A DNA stretch of 21,771 bases. Source: a virus. The notes under the pieces are model-generated. The model did no database searches and had not been told where the DNA came from. It was given only the letters and a program-made list of their open reading frames with translations. Positions 1-7,446 of this stretch are shown here, piece by piece. Each line of letters starts with the position of its first letter. Within the stretch, counting starts at the first letter, position 1. The stretch is from IMG/VR virus record IMGVR_UViG_3300023279_000679, positions 1 through 21,771 of that record; one strand, given 5' to 3'. Position numbers and translations under genes: made by a program.

Positions 1-54
1 ACTCAGCAAACTTTCACCTGCTTCGTTTTTCGTAAAATAATCTCGTAATTGCAT
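1..54 (-). CDS. 5' end of an unidentified gene leaving the window
   Basis: Eighteen codons are present, starting MQLRDYFTKNEAGESLLS with ATG at 52-54 and running off the left edge, so the product cannot be named. The start is chosen because it is the first ATG that opens a frame continuing to the edge, about 130 bases downstream of a strong minus-strand promoter (181-208). The ribosome site is weak (GCGAGACA just upstream). Position after the portal gene suggests a head, scaffold or protease gene, but that is inference from gene order only. Confidence 0.5.
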   Translation of the reverse strand, partial: MQLRDYFTKNEAGESLLS

Positions 55-180
55 ATCATTGTCTCGCTATTAAAGTTAAAAATAATCCTGTTCTTGCAAC
101 AAGATAAATAACGGGAACAACTGGTATAACCAATGGACTGATATAACCTAAACGAAACGTCGCTCCGCTTGTTAATTAAT

Positions 181-208
181 ATACTATCTTTTATATATTT
201 CTTGTCAA
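181..208 (-). promoter_or_regulatory. Sigma70-type promoter inside the structural operon
   Basis: Read on the minus strand: TTGACA (203-208), 16-base spacer, TAGTAT (181-186). The -35 box overlaps the stop codon of the preceding secreted-protein gene, and the 150 bases from 55 to 204 hold no gene. It would boost transcription of the gene starting at 54 and whatever follows, as expected if abundant virion proteins lie beyond the edge. Confidence 0.6.
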
Positions 209-495
209 GAAGCATTACCACATCGCAACGCGATATGACCTTCAGCAGAAGCTATCGTGACAACGCATCTTCTATAATCACTAACATGATTCCTGACGCA
301 ATACGGGTTTCCATCTCCAGTTGATTGGGGAAGGCATGACTCAATATAATCGCCGTCTGGTATCCATACACCAGATTGAGGCATATTATCGATAACTAAT
401 GCATTTGCAGCGACTCCTCCATTATCTTCGGGAATATTGGCAAATACTAGTTGCGCTGATGGCAGCGCCAACATCAGGAATAATATTTTTAACAT
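205..495 (-). CDS. Secreted four-cysteine protein, function unknown
   Basis: A 96-residue protein. Residues 1-19 form a classic signal peptide (one Lys, then a Leu/Ile/Met-rich core ending in SAQLVFA), so the mature protein is about 77 residues and exported to the periplasm. The mature part has exactly four cysteines (ESC, PYC, RRC, LRC), consistent with two disulfides. I do not recognise the family. ATG at 495 is preferred; a TTG one codon upstream at 498 directly abuts the stop of the upstream gene, so the two are probably translationally coupled. Unusual as an exported protein in a head-gene operon; it may act on the envelope during lysis or infection, which is inference. Confidence 0.7.
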   Translation of the reverse strand: MLKILFLMLALPSAQLVFANIPEDNGGVAANALVIDNMPQSGVWIPDGDYIESCLPQSTGDGNPYCVRNHVSDYRRCVVTIASAEGHIALRCGNAS

Positions 496-498
496 CAA

Positions 499-864
499 TT
501 ACTGATCTACCTTACGTTTCAACTCACGTAATTGGCGCTCTAGTGTTTGTAAATAGATTTTTTCAGAAGCCGTTGCTTCATCCTGACCAACCTTTATTTT
601 AAGAAAAGTAATCCGGCTATCCAGATTATTAATCTCGATCAAGGCTAATTTAAGGCTCAAATCATCAGATACAGCTTGTAACGCTTTAGTTTGTTCAGCA
701 GAAGCTAATTGCACCGAATTGTACTGGCTTAAATGCACTGCATCAGCAGATTTAATAGTCTGCCAATGATAATCGCCAGCCCATACAACTGCTGTTCCGA
801 CGATCACCAATATACCTATAAGCGTTTTGATGAAATCTGCCCAGTCTTTCGGAGACAGTTTCAT
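499..864 (-). CDS. Membrane-anchored coiled-coil protein
   Basis: A 121-residue protein with one hydrophobic span at about residues 11-29 (KTLIGILVIVGTAVVWAG) and a long charged helical remainder, where residues 75-120 look like a coiled coil (ending QLRELKRKVDQ). The topology (short cytoplasmic N-terminus, one span, periplasmic coil) resembles inner-membrane spanins and small phage anchor proteins, but it lies far from the lysis genes and has no overlapping lipoprotein partner. The gene starts 6 bases after the stop of the 72-residue gene and ends directly before the secreted-protein gene. Function unknown. Confidence 0.7.
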   Translation of the reverse strand: MKLSPKDWADFIKTLIGILVIVGTAVVWAGDYHWQTIKSADAVHLSQYNSVQLASAEQTKALQAVSDDLSLKLALIEINNLDSRITFLKIKVGQDEATASEKIYLQTLERQLRELKRKVDQ

Positions 865-870
865 CAGAAT

Positions 871-1089
871 TTACGCTGCTGTCAGGCCGTCGTCAGTTGC
901 GAGCCAGTTGGTTCCATTGCTTACGGCTAAATTACCAGCAGGAGTCGCATCACTGATACGGATCAAATGACCAGTCCATTTTGTCGCGTCTGGCACGGTC
1001 GCCAATGTAAAAACTGGAACTTCCAGCGGGGCCGGATCACCGGTTGTGGGTATAATTTTTCGTACATGTAGCAGTTCGCGCCAAGACAT
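871..1089 (-). CDS. Small hypothetical protein after the portal gene
   Basis: A 72-residue protein preceded by a strong ribosome site, CAGGAGGCATT, directly before ATG at 1089. It is rich in Pro, Thr and Ala with short hydrophobic stretches and no clear membrane span. The segment around residues 45-68 (DATPAGNLAVSNGTNWLATD) resembles beta-rich phage decoration or head-fibre repeats, where phrases like NGTNW are common. Its place directly downstream of the portal supports a minor virion role, but this is inference. Confidence 0.65.
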   Translation of the reverse strand: MSWRELLHVRKIIPTTGDPAPLEVPVFTLATVPDATKWTGHLIRISDATPAGNLAVSNGTNWLATDDGLTAA

Positions 1090-1104
1090 AATGCCTCCTG
1101 TTGT

Positions 1105-1117
1105 GGGGTACTACCCC
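1105..1117 (-). other. Hairpin between portal stop and next gene
   Basis: GGGGT and ACCCC separated by three bases form a tight GC-rich hairpin about 40 bases after the portal stop and just before the ribosome site of the 72-residue gene. No T-run follows on the minus strand, so it is not a standard terminator; it may protect the 3' end of portal mRNA or tune readthrough. Confidence 0.4.
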
Positions 1118-1156
1118 TATAATCTCAAAATTACTTCACCGTTTTAAACAATATCA

Positions 1157-3565
1157 TCAAACCTCTGTTTCTTCAACATCCAGCGTGTCAGCCTGCTTAT
1201 CCTTGTTTCGATTAATCTTAATCTTTTTCTTGATCTTACCTGACTTATTATCAACGATAACCGTCAGCTCCATCGGCTTGGCTTCTGCCGCCTTCGCAGG
1301 CTCTGCGGGCGTTTCAGCCGCCTTCGCCTTTGCATCGGCTTCCTTAGATTTCGCATCAGCCTCTTTCATCTCCAGTTCTTTTTCTTTCAAATCCATGACA
1401 AGGGTGTGTTTTTCAAGGTCAGCTTCCGCGTTTATCTCGGCACGTTCCTTGATTCTGGTGGTTTCTTCATGCATCAGGCGAATAGCAGAATCCTCGTCAC
1501 GCCGCTGCTTATCGAGCGCAACCTCTTTACTGGCCTCGATCTTAGCCATTGCCTCTTCCTTACTGGAAGCTATTTTCTGCAATGAAATCTCTTCCATGTC
1601 TTTCTTGAACTGGAACTCGATCTGTATACGGTCAGCTTCGCCTTTCTGTTTGATTTCCTCAATCGCCATATCATTCTCGGCTTTAATCATTTCTGGATTA
1701 GGCGGTGGATTCTCGGCAGCTTCCTGCATGCGTTGCTGAATAACTTCTTTAGCCGGAACAATCCCGTCCATATCGAAGTCCTTAGCAACCGCCCTGAGTA
1801 TATCTGCACGACCTTCCTGACCAATAATGCCCATATCAACCTCGTTGCCAGTTAGGGCTAGGAATTCGTTTCTACGCTGTTGAGCCATATCTTTCAGGAG
1901 CAGAGCTTTCGCGCCCCTTGCTATAATTTTGGAGTCTCCCTGTATAGACCTGTCAGTAGTGGTAATCATGTTGAAATAATACATCTGCTCTATCGCGGGC
2001 GTGATGCACCCGTAGTCGAAATTACCAATAGCAGACTTGATGCCTTTCGCTGCCGAATTCATCAGCATGCTGAGTCCAGAAGCGGTTGTACCGGCACCGC
2101 CTACCTTTTCATTCCCGTGGGCATATCTCGGGATCGATGTGGCGTCGTCTGCCCTGCGTTCAAATTGTTCATAGACCGCCATAAGCTCATTGGCATTAGA
2201 TTGGGGTTGATAGAACTGTACGGCTGAACCACCACCAACTTCTGAGCCACGGGTCTGTATGACCTTCCACGGGTGTATATCCAGCTCATTTTCAAGCGGG
2301 GATAGACGTTCATAATTAACCTCAACCATTGGGCCGGATGCCATAGCCATGTTGTTCACCAGTGCGCGAGCAGTGGCGTTACAGAATTCCTGTATATCTG
2401 CCATCAGGTATCTGATGGAATTGCCCCAGAATGCACCGGGAATAGGGTCATAATTGGCTTTCTGGTAGGGTCTGCGGGCAAGTGGGTCATTATTGATCTG
2501 GCAGCGGATAATATACCGACCAATCAAAATAGCATCTATCTGGTATTCAGAGAGAGGATCAGGAATGTCTAGCCCCCATTCCTTCAACTTCGATCCTTGT
2601 ACTGATCCCCAGTAATGAATGCCATCGATCAGGCCATTCTTACCATCTCTCCACCAATGGTGGTGACGTTCGTTCTCATTTCGCTCGGTATCCTGCCACA
2701 ACCACTCACGCAGGCCATCGGTATATTCTTCAAGCACATTCTTGATTTGCTCATCTTTGTATCCCGGCACACCGATCATGCTGTACAGCTCTCCTCTGGG
2801 GAACCGTATATGCTCTATCAGGTGCCCGTCATCAATATGTTCAGCTTCCGGTGATGGATAGATGTCAAACGGACTGACTCGGGTAAATTCTGGCCTCAGC
2901 TCTTCTTTTATTTTAGGCTTCACCGATCCAAATCCTATCTGCCATGAAAGCGTTTTGCGCTTCTTCATCATCGGGCCTTTCAGTATGCAGGTAGAAAACG
3001 TGGTGAAATCGTCAATCAGGGCACTAATAACCTTACCCCACTTGGCTTCCGCCAACTGATCCTCGATCTTGATTTCCATCTGGTCTGCTGAGTATTTAGC
3101 CTGCTCATTCAGCTCCAGAGACATATACTGTCGGAGTTGTTGAAATTCCGTATCAGAACCTCCGCGCTCCTGAATGCGCTTCATAATGGCTTCTTCAGCC
3201 CATTTAGGCAGCTCTGGTATAGGTGTTGGCTCAATGCCCCATGCCTTTTCGTCTTCGGGCAAAGCAATATCTTTAATCCATGCAGAAGCAGCGCGTTGTT
3301 TGGTAGCGGTAATCATCATGTAAATTTCACTGCCGCCCTGTTCTCGTATCTGGGTCAGCTTCTGTGGATGGTACTCGCCATTTTTCGCTCGAAGGTCTTC
3401 CAGCAGAGATTCCTCGATACGAAGTTTCCCATTACGGTTTATTTCCCAATGAAGTCGAATATGTTGCGATAGCTGCGTTTCAACCGTATCTTCGATTTCT
3501 TCATCGGATATATCCGACTTAATTTCTGAGCCGGGGATGACCCTTAATAACCCGTAAGACGACAT
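1157..3565 (-). CDS. Portal protein with long C-terminal coiled coil
   Basis: An 802-residue protein forming the head vertex ring through which TerL pumps DNA. Residues about 100-590 hold the portal body, with phrases typical of podovirus portals: a VSPFDIYPSPEA segment, NDPLARRPY followed by GAFWGNSIRYLMADIQ, a QEFCNATARALVNNMAMASGP helix, and ERRADDATSIPRYAHG before GTTASGLSMLMNSAAKGIK. From about 625 to 755 comes an unusually long Lys/Glu/Ala-rich coiled coil, then a short basic tail. Members of most portal families are 400-700 residues, so this one is long. ATG at 3565 has a good site (CAGGAGTTTGAGGC) and overlaps the upstream gene by 22 bases. TerS-TerL-portal order supports the call. 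Confidence 0.92.
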   Translation of the reverse strand: MSSYGLLRVIPGSEIKSDISDEEIEDTVETQLSQHIRLHWEINRNGKLRIEESLLEDLRAKNGEYHPQKLTQIREQGGSEIYMMITATKQRAASAWIKDIALPEDEKAWGIEPTPIPELPKWAEEAIMKRIQERGGSDTEFQQLRQYMSLELNEQAKYSADQMEIKIEDQLAEAKWGKVISALIDDFTTFSTCILKGPMMKKRKTLSWQIGFGSVKPKIKEELRPEFTRVSPFDIYPSPEAEHIDDGHLIEHIRFPRGELYSMIGVPGYKDEQIKNVLEEYTDGLREWLWQDTERNENERHHHWWRDGKNGLIDGIHYWGSVQGSKLKEWGLDIPDPLSEYQIDAILIGRYIIRCQINNDPLARRPYQKANYDPIPGAFWGNSIRYLMADIQEFCNATARALVNNMAMASGPMVEVNYERLSPLENELDIHPWKVIQTRGSEVGGGSAVQFYQPQSNANELMAVYEQFERRADDATSIPRYAHGNEKVGGAGTTASGLSMLMNSAAKGIKSAIGNFDYGCITPAIEQMYYFNMITTTDRSIQGDSKIIARGAKALLLKDMAQQRRNEFLALTGNEVDMGIIGQEGRADILRAVAKDFDMDGIVPAKEVIQQRMQEAAENPPPNPEMIKAENDMAIEEIKQKGEADRIQIEFQFKKDMEEISLQKIASSKEEAMAKIEASKEVALDKQRRDEDSAIRLMHEETTRIKERAEINAEADLEKHTLVMDLKEKELEMKEADAKSKEADAKAKAAETPAEPAKAAEAKPMELTVIVDNKSGKIKKKIKINRNKDKQADTLDVEETEV

Positions 3566-3828
3566 GCCTCAAACTCCTGTGCTAAAGATTTATCATTCAG
3601 ATTGTGGATATTTTCCATTAAATTATCTAAATATTTGGGTGTTTTCAACATCTGGATCACATCGATATCTATTTCAAGATCACGATGATCATCAACCACA
3701 AACTTAATCAGGATATGACCCTCCATGCTATTCCTTCCCCTGAATATAGTAGCAACGCCTAAATATGACAGTTCTGCCTTTATCCTGTCAATAATAGGTT
3801 GCACGTTAATCTCTGTCTTGGTGCCCAT
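3544..3828 (-). CDS. Hypothetical protein between TerL and portal
   Basis: A 94-residue, acidic, alpha/beta-looking protein without membrane segments; the middle reads like alternating strands (HILIKFVVDDHRDLEIDIDVIQ). I do not recognise the family. ATG at 3828 overlaps the stop of the 104-residue gene (TGATG) and follows AGAGAG as ribosome site; its 3' end overlaps the portal start by 22 bases, so the three genes are translated as a coupled block. A head-completion or packaging-accessory role is possible from position only. Confidence 0.75.
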   Translation of the reverse strand: MGTKTEINVQPIIDRIKAELSYLGVATIFRGRNSMEGHILIKFVVDDHRDLEIDIDVIQMLKTPKYLDNLMENIHNLNDKSLAQEFEACRLTGY

Positions 3829-4142
3829 CAGAATCTCTCTGCTGATAACCGCATATCTGATACCGTGATGGTATTAGTAAAATTTAGCCGGACATAAAAA
3901 TTAACCGGACAGTTAGTAATAGTAATGGTCTCATTGGTCGTTCCTGTTGCTTGCGTAAACGATCCTAAAACATACGTTTGTCCATCGACATCATGCTCTA
4001 TTGACACATCAAGCTGCTGGGTTGTACCGGTCAATGTTATTACATCAAGGTAAAACCTTGCCGAAGCAATACCGTTTTCCCCGAGTACGTGGCCTCCACT
4101 TGTTTCATCAATAATAGCAGTGGATTGGTATAGTCTTTTCAT
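3828..4142 (-). CDS. Beta-rich protein downstream of terminase
   Basis: A 104-residue protein, rich in Thr, Val, Ile and Asn, with an alternating hydrophobic pattern over its whole length (for example QLDVSIEHDVDGQTYVLGSF and TNETITITNCPVNFYVRLNF). This suggests a small beta-sandwich such as a decoration, head-fibre or receptor-type domain. The start ATG at 4142 has GAGGAAAATGA upstream and lies 14 bases after the TerL stop. Family not recognised; a virion surface role is inferred from composition and location. Confidence 0.72.
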   Translation of the reverse strand: MKRLYQSTAIIDETSGGHVLGENGIASARFYLDVITLTGTTQQLDVSIEHDVDGQTYVLGSFTQATGTTNETITITNCPVNFYVRLNFTNTITVSDMRLSAERF

Positions 4143-4156
4143 TTCATTTTCCTCGT

Positions 4157-5590
4157 TTAAGTCCAGCCTGCTGCCGTTTTCGACTTAACTGGTCTGGGTT
4201 GTGATCTTACAATTTTAAGGCCGTGCCGTAAACGTGAACACAGGTACTGAGCCGCATCATGCGGGTGTGAATACTTGTTTTTCGCTGGTTGCTCCTTGAA
4301 TCTTTCTTCTCCAACAACCTGTACGCGCTCATATTTATAGCCACCATTGAATCCTCTGCGCAGATATTTACACCGAGGAGATATAATAAAACCGGGTTGC
4401 CCTTCCCTGTCCATCGTCTTCATATAGAACCGTACAGCGTCCAGACGGGCTATAACTTCATTAGTGGGGGCTTCTTCTGTCGGAATCCCTTCTTCTGCTA
4501 GAATGTCCATACAGGAGGTCTGCTCCGTCTGGCTGCGCTGCTTACCAGCAGGATCACCAACCGATATAATTTTCATACCGGAATATTCATTCAGCAGGGT
4601 TGGTTTAACGATATCACGCGCAAATTCACGAATACCCATGTCTTCAGTACACCATTCATCGACAATTCTGAGCTGTCCATGAGGTGATAGCTGTGCCGCC
4701 ACACACGCGGGTGTTAAGCCATAGTCCCAGCCGATATACAACGGGACGCCTTTATATATTTCTAGGTCTTCCTTCGCGCAGTGGATGTCATCGTTGTACT
4801 CACCATAAACGGGCTTTCCATCATGAATCGAGCCGTATAGTCCTAAAACATAGACATCGATCCAATCCTTGTCTTTTCCCCAGACCTGTCTAAGCCAGTA
4901 TTCATAGCCGAGTGGTTGATTAACAACATTTTCTGCATCTGGGTTTGGCAGGTATGACCCGTCCTTAATTTGTATAAGCGAGGGCGGCTGATGAAAAAAT
5001 TCGAATCCATCGGGTTTAAGTTCTTCGGCAAGTCTGTAATACCAGTGATCGTCGTCCGGCGGATTTGTATCCATGATAACGCCAGACCAAGTTGGGCCGC
5101 CACGTCGTTTCGCTGGATAGCGTCCAACACGACCAGTAGCTCCATCAAGAATTTGTTTTGGTATTTCCCTGACTTCATTTAACCATACTCCAGTTAATTC
5201 AAGTGATAACAGCTTTTTTACATCATTCGGTTTATCGAGCGCCAGAAACATGATTTCCATCTCGATTTTAGTTCCATCGGGCAGGGGCATGGTGAGTTTG
5301 CCAGTGATAGGTGGTGCCCAGTTGATTTTACATATCTCGGCAGGAAACCAGTCCTCGAATGTTTTGATCGTGGTGGACTTCAGTTCCGGATAAGTATTTC
5401 TGATCGCAGCCCATCGGGACTGTCTCAAACCCTTATGAGCCTGCTGTTCGATTGCTTTTGCAAACATCTCAATAGTGCATGCAACGGACTTTCCGGAACC
5501 AATCGGCCCCATGATGCCTCGAACGAATTTGTCTGATGCATGAAATTTCGCGGCTGTTTTCTCTGCCTGATACTCAATTTCAACTGACAC
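4157..5590 (-). CDS. terL: Terminase large subunit (packaging ATPase/nuclease)
   Basis: A 477-residue protein that translocates and cuts DNA at the portal. Walker A GPIGSGKS is at residues 28-35, Walker B plus catalytic Glu (GVWLNE) at 134-139, and a motif III-like IMDTNPP follows. The C-terminal RNase H-fold nuclease shows its acidic triad: GWDYG (D289), VGDPAG (D346) and SHPHDAAQY (D445). GTG at 5590 is preferred over an in-frame GTG at 5626 because AGGGAG lies about 10 bases before it; it overlaps TerS by 11 bases, implying coupling. Full length for the family. Confidence 0.95.
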   Translation of the reverse strand: MSVEIEYQAEKTAAKFHASDKFVRGIMGPIGSGKSVACTIEMFAKAIEQQAHKGLRQSRWAAIRNTYPELKSTTIKTFEDWFPAEICKINWAPPITGKLTMPLPDGTKIEMEIMFLALDKPNDVKKLLSLELTGVWLNEVREIPKQILDGATGRVGRYPAKRRGGPTWSGVIMDTNPPDDDHWYYRLAEELKPDGFEFFHQPPSLIQIKDGSYLPNPDAENVVNQPLGYEYWLRQVWGKDKDWIDVYVLGLYGSIHDGKPVYGEYNDDIHCAKEDLEIYKGVPLYIGWDYGLTPACVAAQLSPHGQLRIVDEWCTEDMGIREFARDIVKPTLLNEYSGMKIISVGDPAGKQRSQTEQTSCMDILAEEGIPTEEAPTNEVIARLDAVRFYMKTMDREGQPGFIISPRCKYLRRGFNGGYKYERVQVVGEERFKEQPAKNKYSHPHDAAQYLCSRLRHGLKIVRSQPRPVKSKTAAGWT

Positions 5591-6104
5591 GCTTGTATTC
5601 TCCCTCAATCGGTTCTTTATTTTCACCGAGACTCAGAGCTACCTGTACAGTCATATTGGCAACATCAACCTTGTCAGAGAACATACGCATATGCTTACCT
5701 ATCAGCTCCAGCGCCTTAGTTGCTCCATTGGCGTCGAACTTGAAATATATCGGCTCTGGCATAACGCCAAGTTCATCAGGTTGGGCATTCTTGCCATAAA
5801 CAGGCTCTGCCTCCATGCACCGATCATATATATCACGCAATCCATGCATTACCCAGTCTTCATCCATTTCCATGCGTTTCTGGCGTTTTTTAAGGAGTTC
5901 GCCTATATATTCACGTATTTTTGGTTTTTTCAGGTATTTTGTAGCCATACCATTAGCTGTTTTTCGCGCCACGTTCGGGCTTACTTTCAGATAAGCTTCC
6001 GTGCCATCTAGTGCCGGATCACAGATCAGGTGATGACAGAAGCTATGTTCATGCGGTGGCAGGCCGCTTTGAGTTGGAACCAAAAAATTAACAAGATTCG
6101 GCAT
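5580..6104 (-). CDS. terS: Terminase small subunit
   Basis: A 174-residue protein of the terminase_2 type, which recognises phage DNA and regulates TerL. Residues 35-67 show the typical N-terminal signature: an acquired-residue helix (AYLKVSPNVARKTANGMATK) followed by YLKKPKIREYIGELLKK. The centre is helical and probably oligomerises; the C-terminus is short and charged. ATG at 6104 directly follows the TAA of the upstream membrane gene, with AAGGA upstream. The downstream overlap with TerL makes the pair a normal packaging module. Confidence 0.88.
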   Translation of the reverse strand: MPNLVNFLVPTQSGLPPHEHSFCHHLICDPALDGTEAYLKVSPNVARKTANGMATKYLKKPKIREYIGELLKKRQKRMEMDEDWVMHGLRDIYDRCMEAEPVYGKNAQPDELGVMPEPIYFKFDANGATKALELIGKHMRMFSDKVDVANMTVQVALSLGENKEPIEGEYKRVS

Positions 6105-6395
6105 TTAATGAAATTCCTTTATATGAGATTCCATAACAGCATCGATTATGATTTTCACCTGTTGATCGGTAACGCCTGACTCCACTCTGGTTTCGATAGT
6201 CTTTTCAATAATTTTGATTTGAGGCATAGAGTCAGGTTCCTCTATTTCTTCAATAACTGTTTCTTCAGACGATTTCCACGGATTAATCTCATTTACATTG
6301 CCATAGATAGATATGCCAGTAATACTCAGGATAAATATCACAAAAGAAGCTATTGCTTTATGCTCCTTTACTATGAATTTTACCCATGCAAGCAT
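6105..6395 (-). CDS. Single-span membrane protein upstream of terS
   Basis: A 96-residue protein with a hydrophobic span at about residues 13-32 (AIASFVIFILSITGISIYG) followed by an acidic stretch (EETVIEEIEEPDS) and an amphipathic tail. The start at 6395 overlaps the stop of the YadA-like gene (TAATG), so it belongs to the lysis block. It could be an antiholin or a lysis accessory protein; no family recognised. Confidence 0.7.
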   Translation of the reverse strand: MLAWVKFIVKEHKAIASFVIFILSITGISIYGNVNEINPWKSSEETVIEEIEEPDSMPQIKIIEKTIETRVESGVTDQQVKIIIDAVMESHIKEFH

Positions 6396-6748
6396 TACTT
6401 AAATTTCCAGTTTACCGACGCCCCAATACCCAGTTCGCCTTCTTCAATGCTTACGGCTCCATTAAGCAGAACATCATCGTATCTTTTACCCAGACCAAAA
6501 GCAGCGGCTCCACTGCCGTCATAACTACCTACAGCAGCACACCCCTGCCAACTGTGTGTCCAGTCAAATTGACATTGACCAACAGCAATGGCGCTGGCTA
6601 CACCCTCGGATTTATACTCAGTAACCAAAGTGGTAGTGGTAGTGGTAGTGGTAGTGGTAACAACAGGAGGCTCAGTCGGTATATCGTTCCCATTGGCAAA
6701 TGCTAAATCACTAATAACTAGTGTTAAAATAGTAATAAAATATTTCAT
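6395..6748 (-). CDS. Exported mini YadA-like outer-membrane anchor protein
   Basis: A 117-residue protein starting at the second ATG (6748), which has GAGGA at proper distance; the ATG at 6760 is less likely. Residues 1-18 are a signal peptide (MKYFITILTLVISDLAFA). Residues 31-40 are ten consecutive threonines. Residues about 49-117 read like the C-terminal beta-barrel of trimeric autotransporters: AIAVGQ, AAVGSYDGSGAAAFGLG, LLNGAVS, GELGIGASVNWKF. That anchor trimerises into a 12-stranded barrel in known families. It has no passenger beyond the Thr linker. Two Cys occur in the barrel part, and the last residue is Lys after Phe, unlike the usual terminal aromatic. It may help outer-membrane disruption or alter the host surface; inference. 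Confidence 0.72.
   Translation of the reverse strand: MKYFITILTLVISDLAFANGNDIPTEPPVVTTTTTTTTTTLVTEYKSEGVASAIAVGQCQFDWTHSWQGCAAVGSYDGSGAAAFGLGKRYDDVLLNGAVSIEEGELGIGASVNWKFK
6630..6659. repeat. Five tandem GTGGTA hexamers
   Basis: Five perfect copies of GTGGTA on the plus strand, encoding on the minus strand the alternating ACC/ACT run of the poly-threonine linker in the YadA-like protein. Unit gain or loss would change linker length by two residues without a frameshift. Confidence 0.9.
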
Positions 6749-6749
6749 A

Positions 6750-6995
6750 TTATTCCTCATGAGTCGATCTGCATATTTCCTGCAACATTTTCCGCTGGGC
6801 TTTCTGGGCTTTCGAGCGGTAATAGAAAAACTCGTACAAGGGTTTATTTGTTCGTTTCATCTCGTTGATCTGAGACTTTAGCTCGGGCGAGGCTTTCTCT
6901 AAGATAAGCGGCTCCGGACAGTCTAATGGTGCCGATACCGGGACATATTGTGTAGCACACCCAGCGATCACCAGAATAAATACAAGATATCGCAT
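6750..6995 (-). CDS. Small lipoprotein, probable outer-membrane spanin
   Basis: An 81-residue protein with a lipoprotein signal: a short hydrophobic N-terminus and lipobox VIAG-C at Cys13, so the mature part is about 69 residues and lipid-anchored. A Pro-containing segment follows (YVPVSAPLDCPEP), then a charged helix. It overlaps the start of the YadA-like gene and the stop of the upstream coiled-coil membrane gene (TGATG). Position next to a single-span coiled-coil protein in a lysis block fits an Rz1-like partner that fuses inner and outer membranes. It is longer and less Pro-rich than classic Rz1, so other lipoprotein roles remain possible. Confidence 0.65.
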   Translation of the reverse strand: MRYLVFILVIAGCATQYVPVSAPLDCPEPLILEKASPELKSQINEMKRTNKPLYEFFYYRSKAQKAQRKMLQEICRSTHEE

Positions 6996-7234
6996 CAGAA
7001 TTCCTCGTCTTCTTTTTCATAATCAATTGGCTGTTCTCGAACAGACCGCACCTTTCTTACGCCTTTCCGGCGAAGATCGCTGCTTTTGTCCTGTATTTCT
7101 CGGGACTTGTCCTTAACTGCCTCTCGATCCTTCACACGTGCTTCACGGGATTTAAACATCTGTCCTCGAAAAAACAGGGCTGCCCCACTAGCTATCAGGG
7201 CGATAAAGCCAAAAATTTTGGTAAATATATTCAT
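6995..7234 (-). CDS. Single-span coiled-coil protein, probable inner-membrane spanin
   Basis: A 79-residue protein with one hydrophobic span at about residues 7-25 (FGFIALIASGAALFFRG) followed by a strongly charged helix rich in Lys, Arg and Glu (about 28-65, a likely coiled coil) and an acidic end. ATG at 7234 overlaps the TGA of the upstream gene. With the lipoprotein directly downstream it makes a plausible Rz/Rz1-type pair. It is shorter than the usual Rz (about 100-150 residues), so the call rests mainly on topology and order. Confidence 0.6.
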   Translation of the reverse strand: MNIFTKIFGFIALIASGAALFFRGQMFKSREARVKDREAVKDKSREIQDKSSDLRRKGVRKVRSVREQPIDYEKEDEEF

Positions 7235-7446
7235 GTATCCGGATACCTGTCCTTACGCCACTCCCTATGCAGCCACGGAGCCAGCACAAGGGCTATAGCG
7301 CCACCGAATGAAGCGGGGTCAATATAAGTAGTCTGTGAGCCGAAGATCATCATGTCTGATATAGCGTACTTTAAAACAATGACAGCCCACGGGATAAGTA
7401 CCAGTTTAAGAGTGGTAGACTCTCTGAAAGCGTCTGACATAGCCAT
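7231..7446 (-). CDS. Two-span membrane protein, holin candidate
   Basis: A 71-residue protein with spans at about 11-30 (STTLKLVLIPWAVIVLKYAI) and 42-60 (ASFGGAIALVLAPWLHREW), ending in a charged tail. Size, two spans and short basic end fit a class II holin, which would open the inner membrane at lysis time. ATG at 7446 overlaps the upstream stop (TAATG) with an AAGGGG site; TTG at 7452 is also in frame but less likely. It sits between another membrane protein and the probable spanin pair, downstream of the endolysin. Confidence 0.6.
   Translation of the reverse strand: MAMSDAFRESTTLKLVLIPWAVIVLKYAISDMMIFGSQTTYIDPASFGGAIALVLAPWLHREWRKDRYPDT

Noticed and set aside
3-221. 72-codon minus-strand frame at the left edge
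   Set aside because: Its start overlaps the secreted-protein gene, it spans a strong promoter, has no ribosome site, and a better start for a gene continuing past the edge lies at 54 in another frame.
1101-1739. 212-codon plus-strand open frame opposite the portal C-terminus
   Set aside because: Ser/Ala/Phe-rich low-complexity translation typical of the reverse of a Lys/Glu/Ala coiled coil; no ribosome site; the minus-strand portal is clear.
6844-7026. 60-codon minus-strand frame nested across the lipoprotein gene
   Set aside because: Looks at first like a nested Rz1-type gene, but it lacks a lipobox near the start and a ribosome site; the in-frame lipoprotein at 6750-6995 explains the locus.
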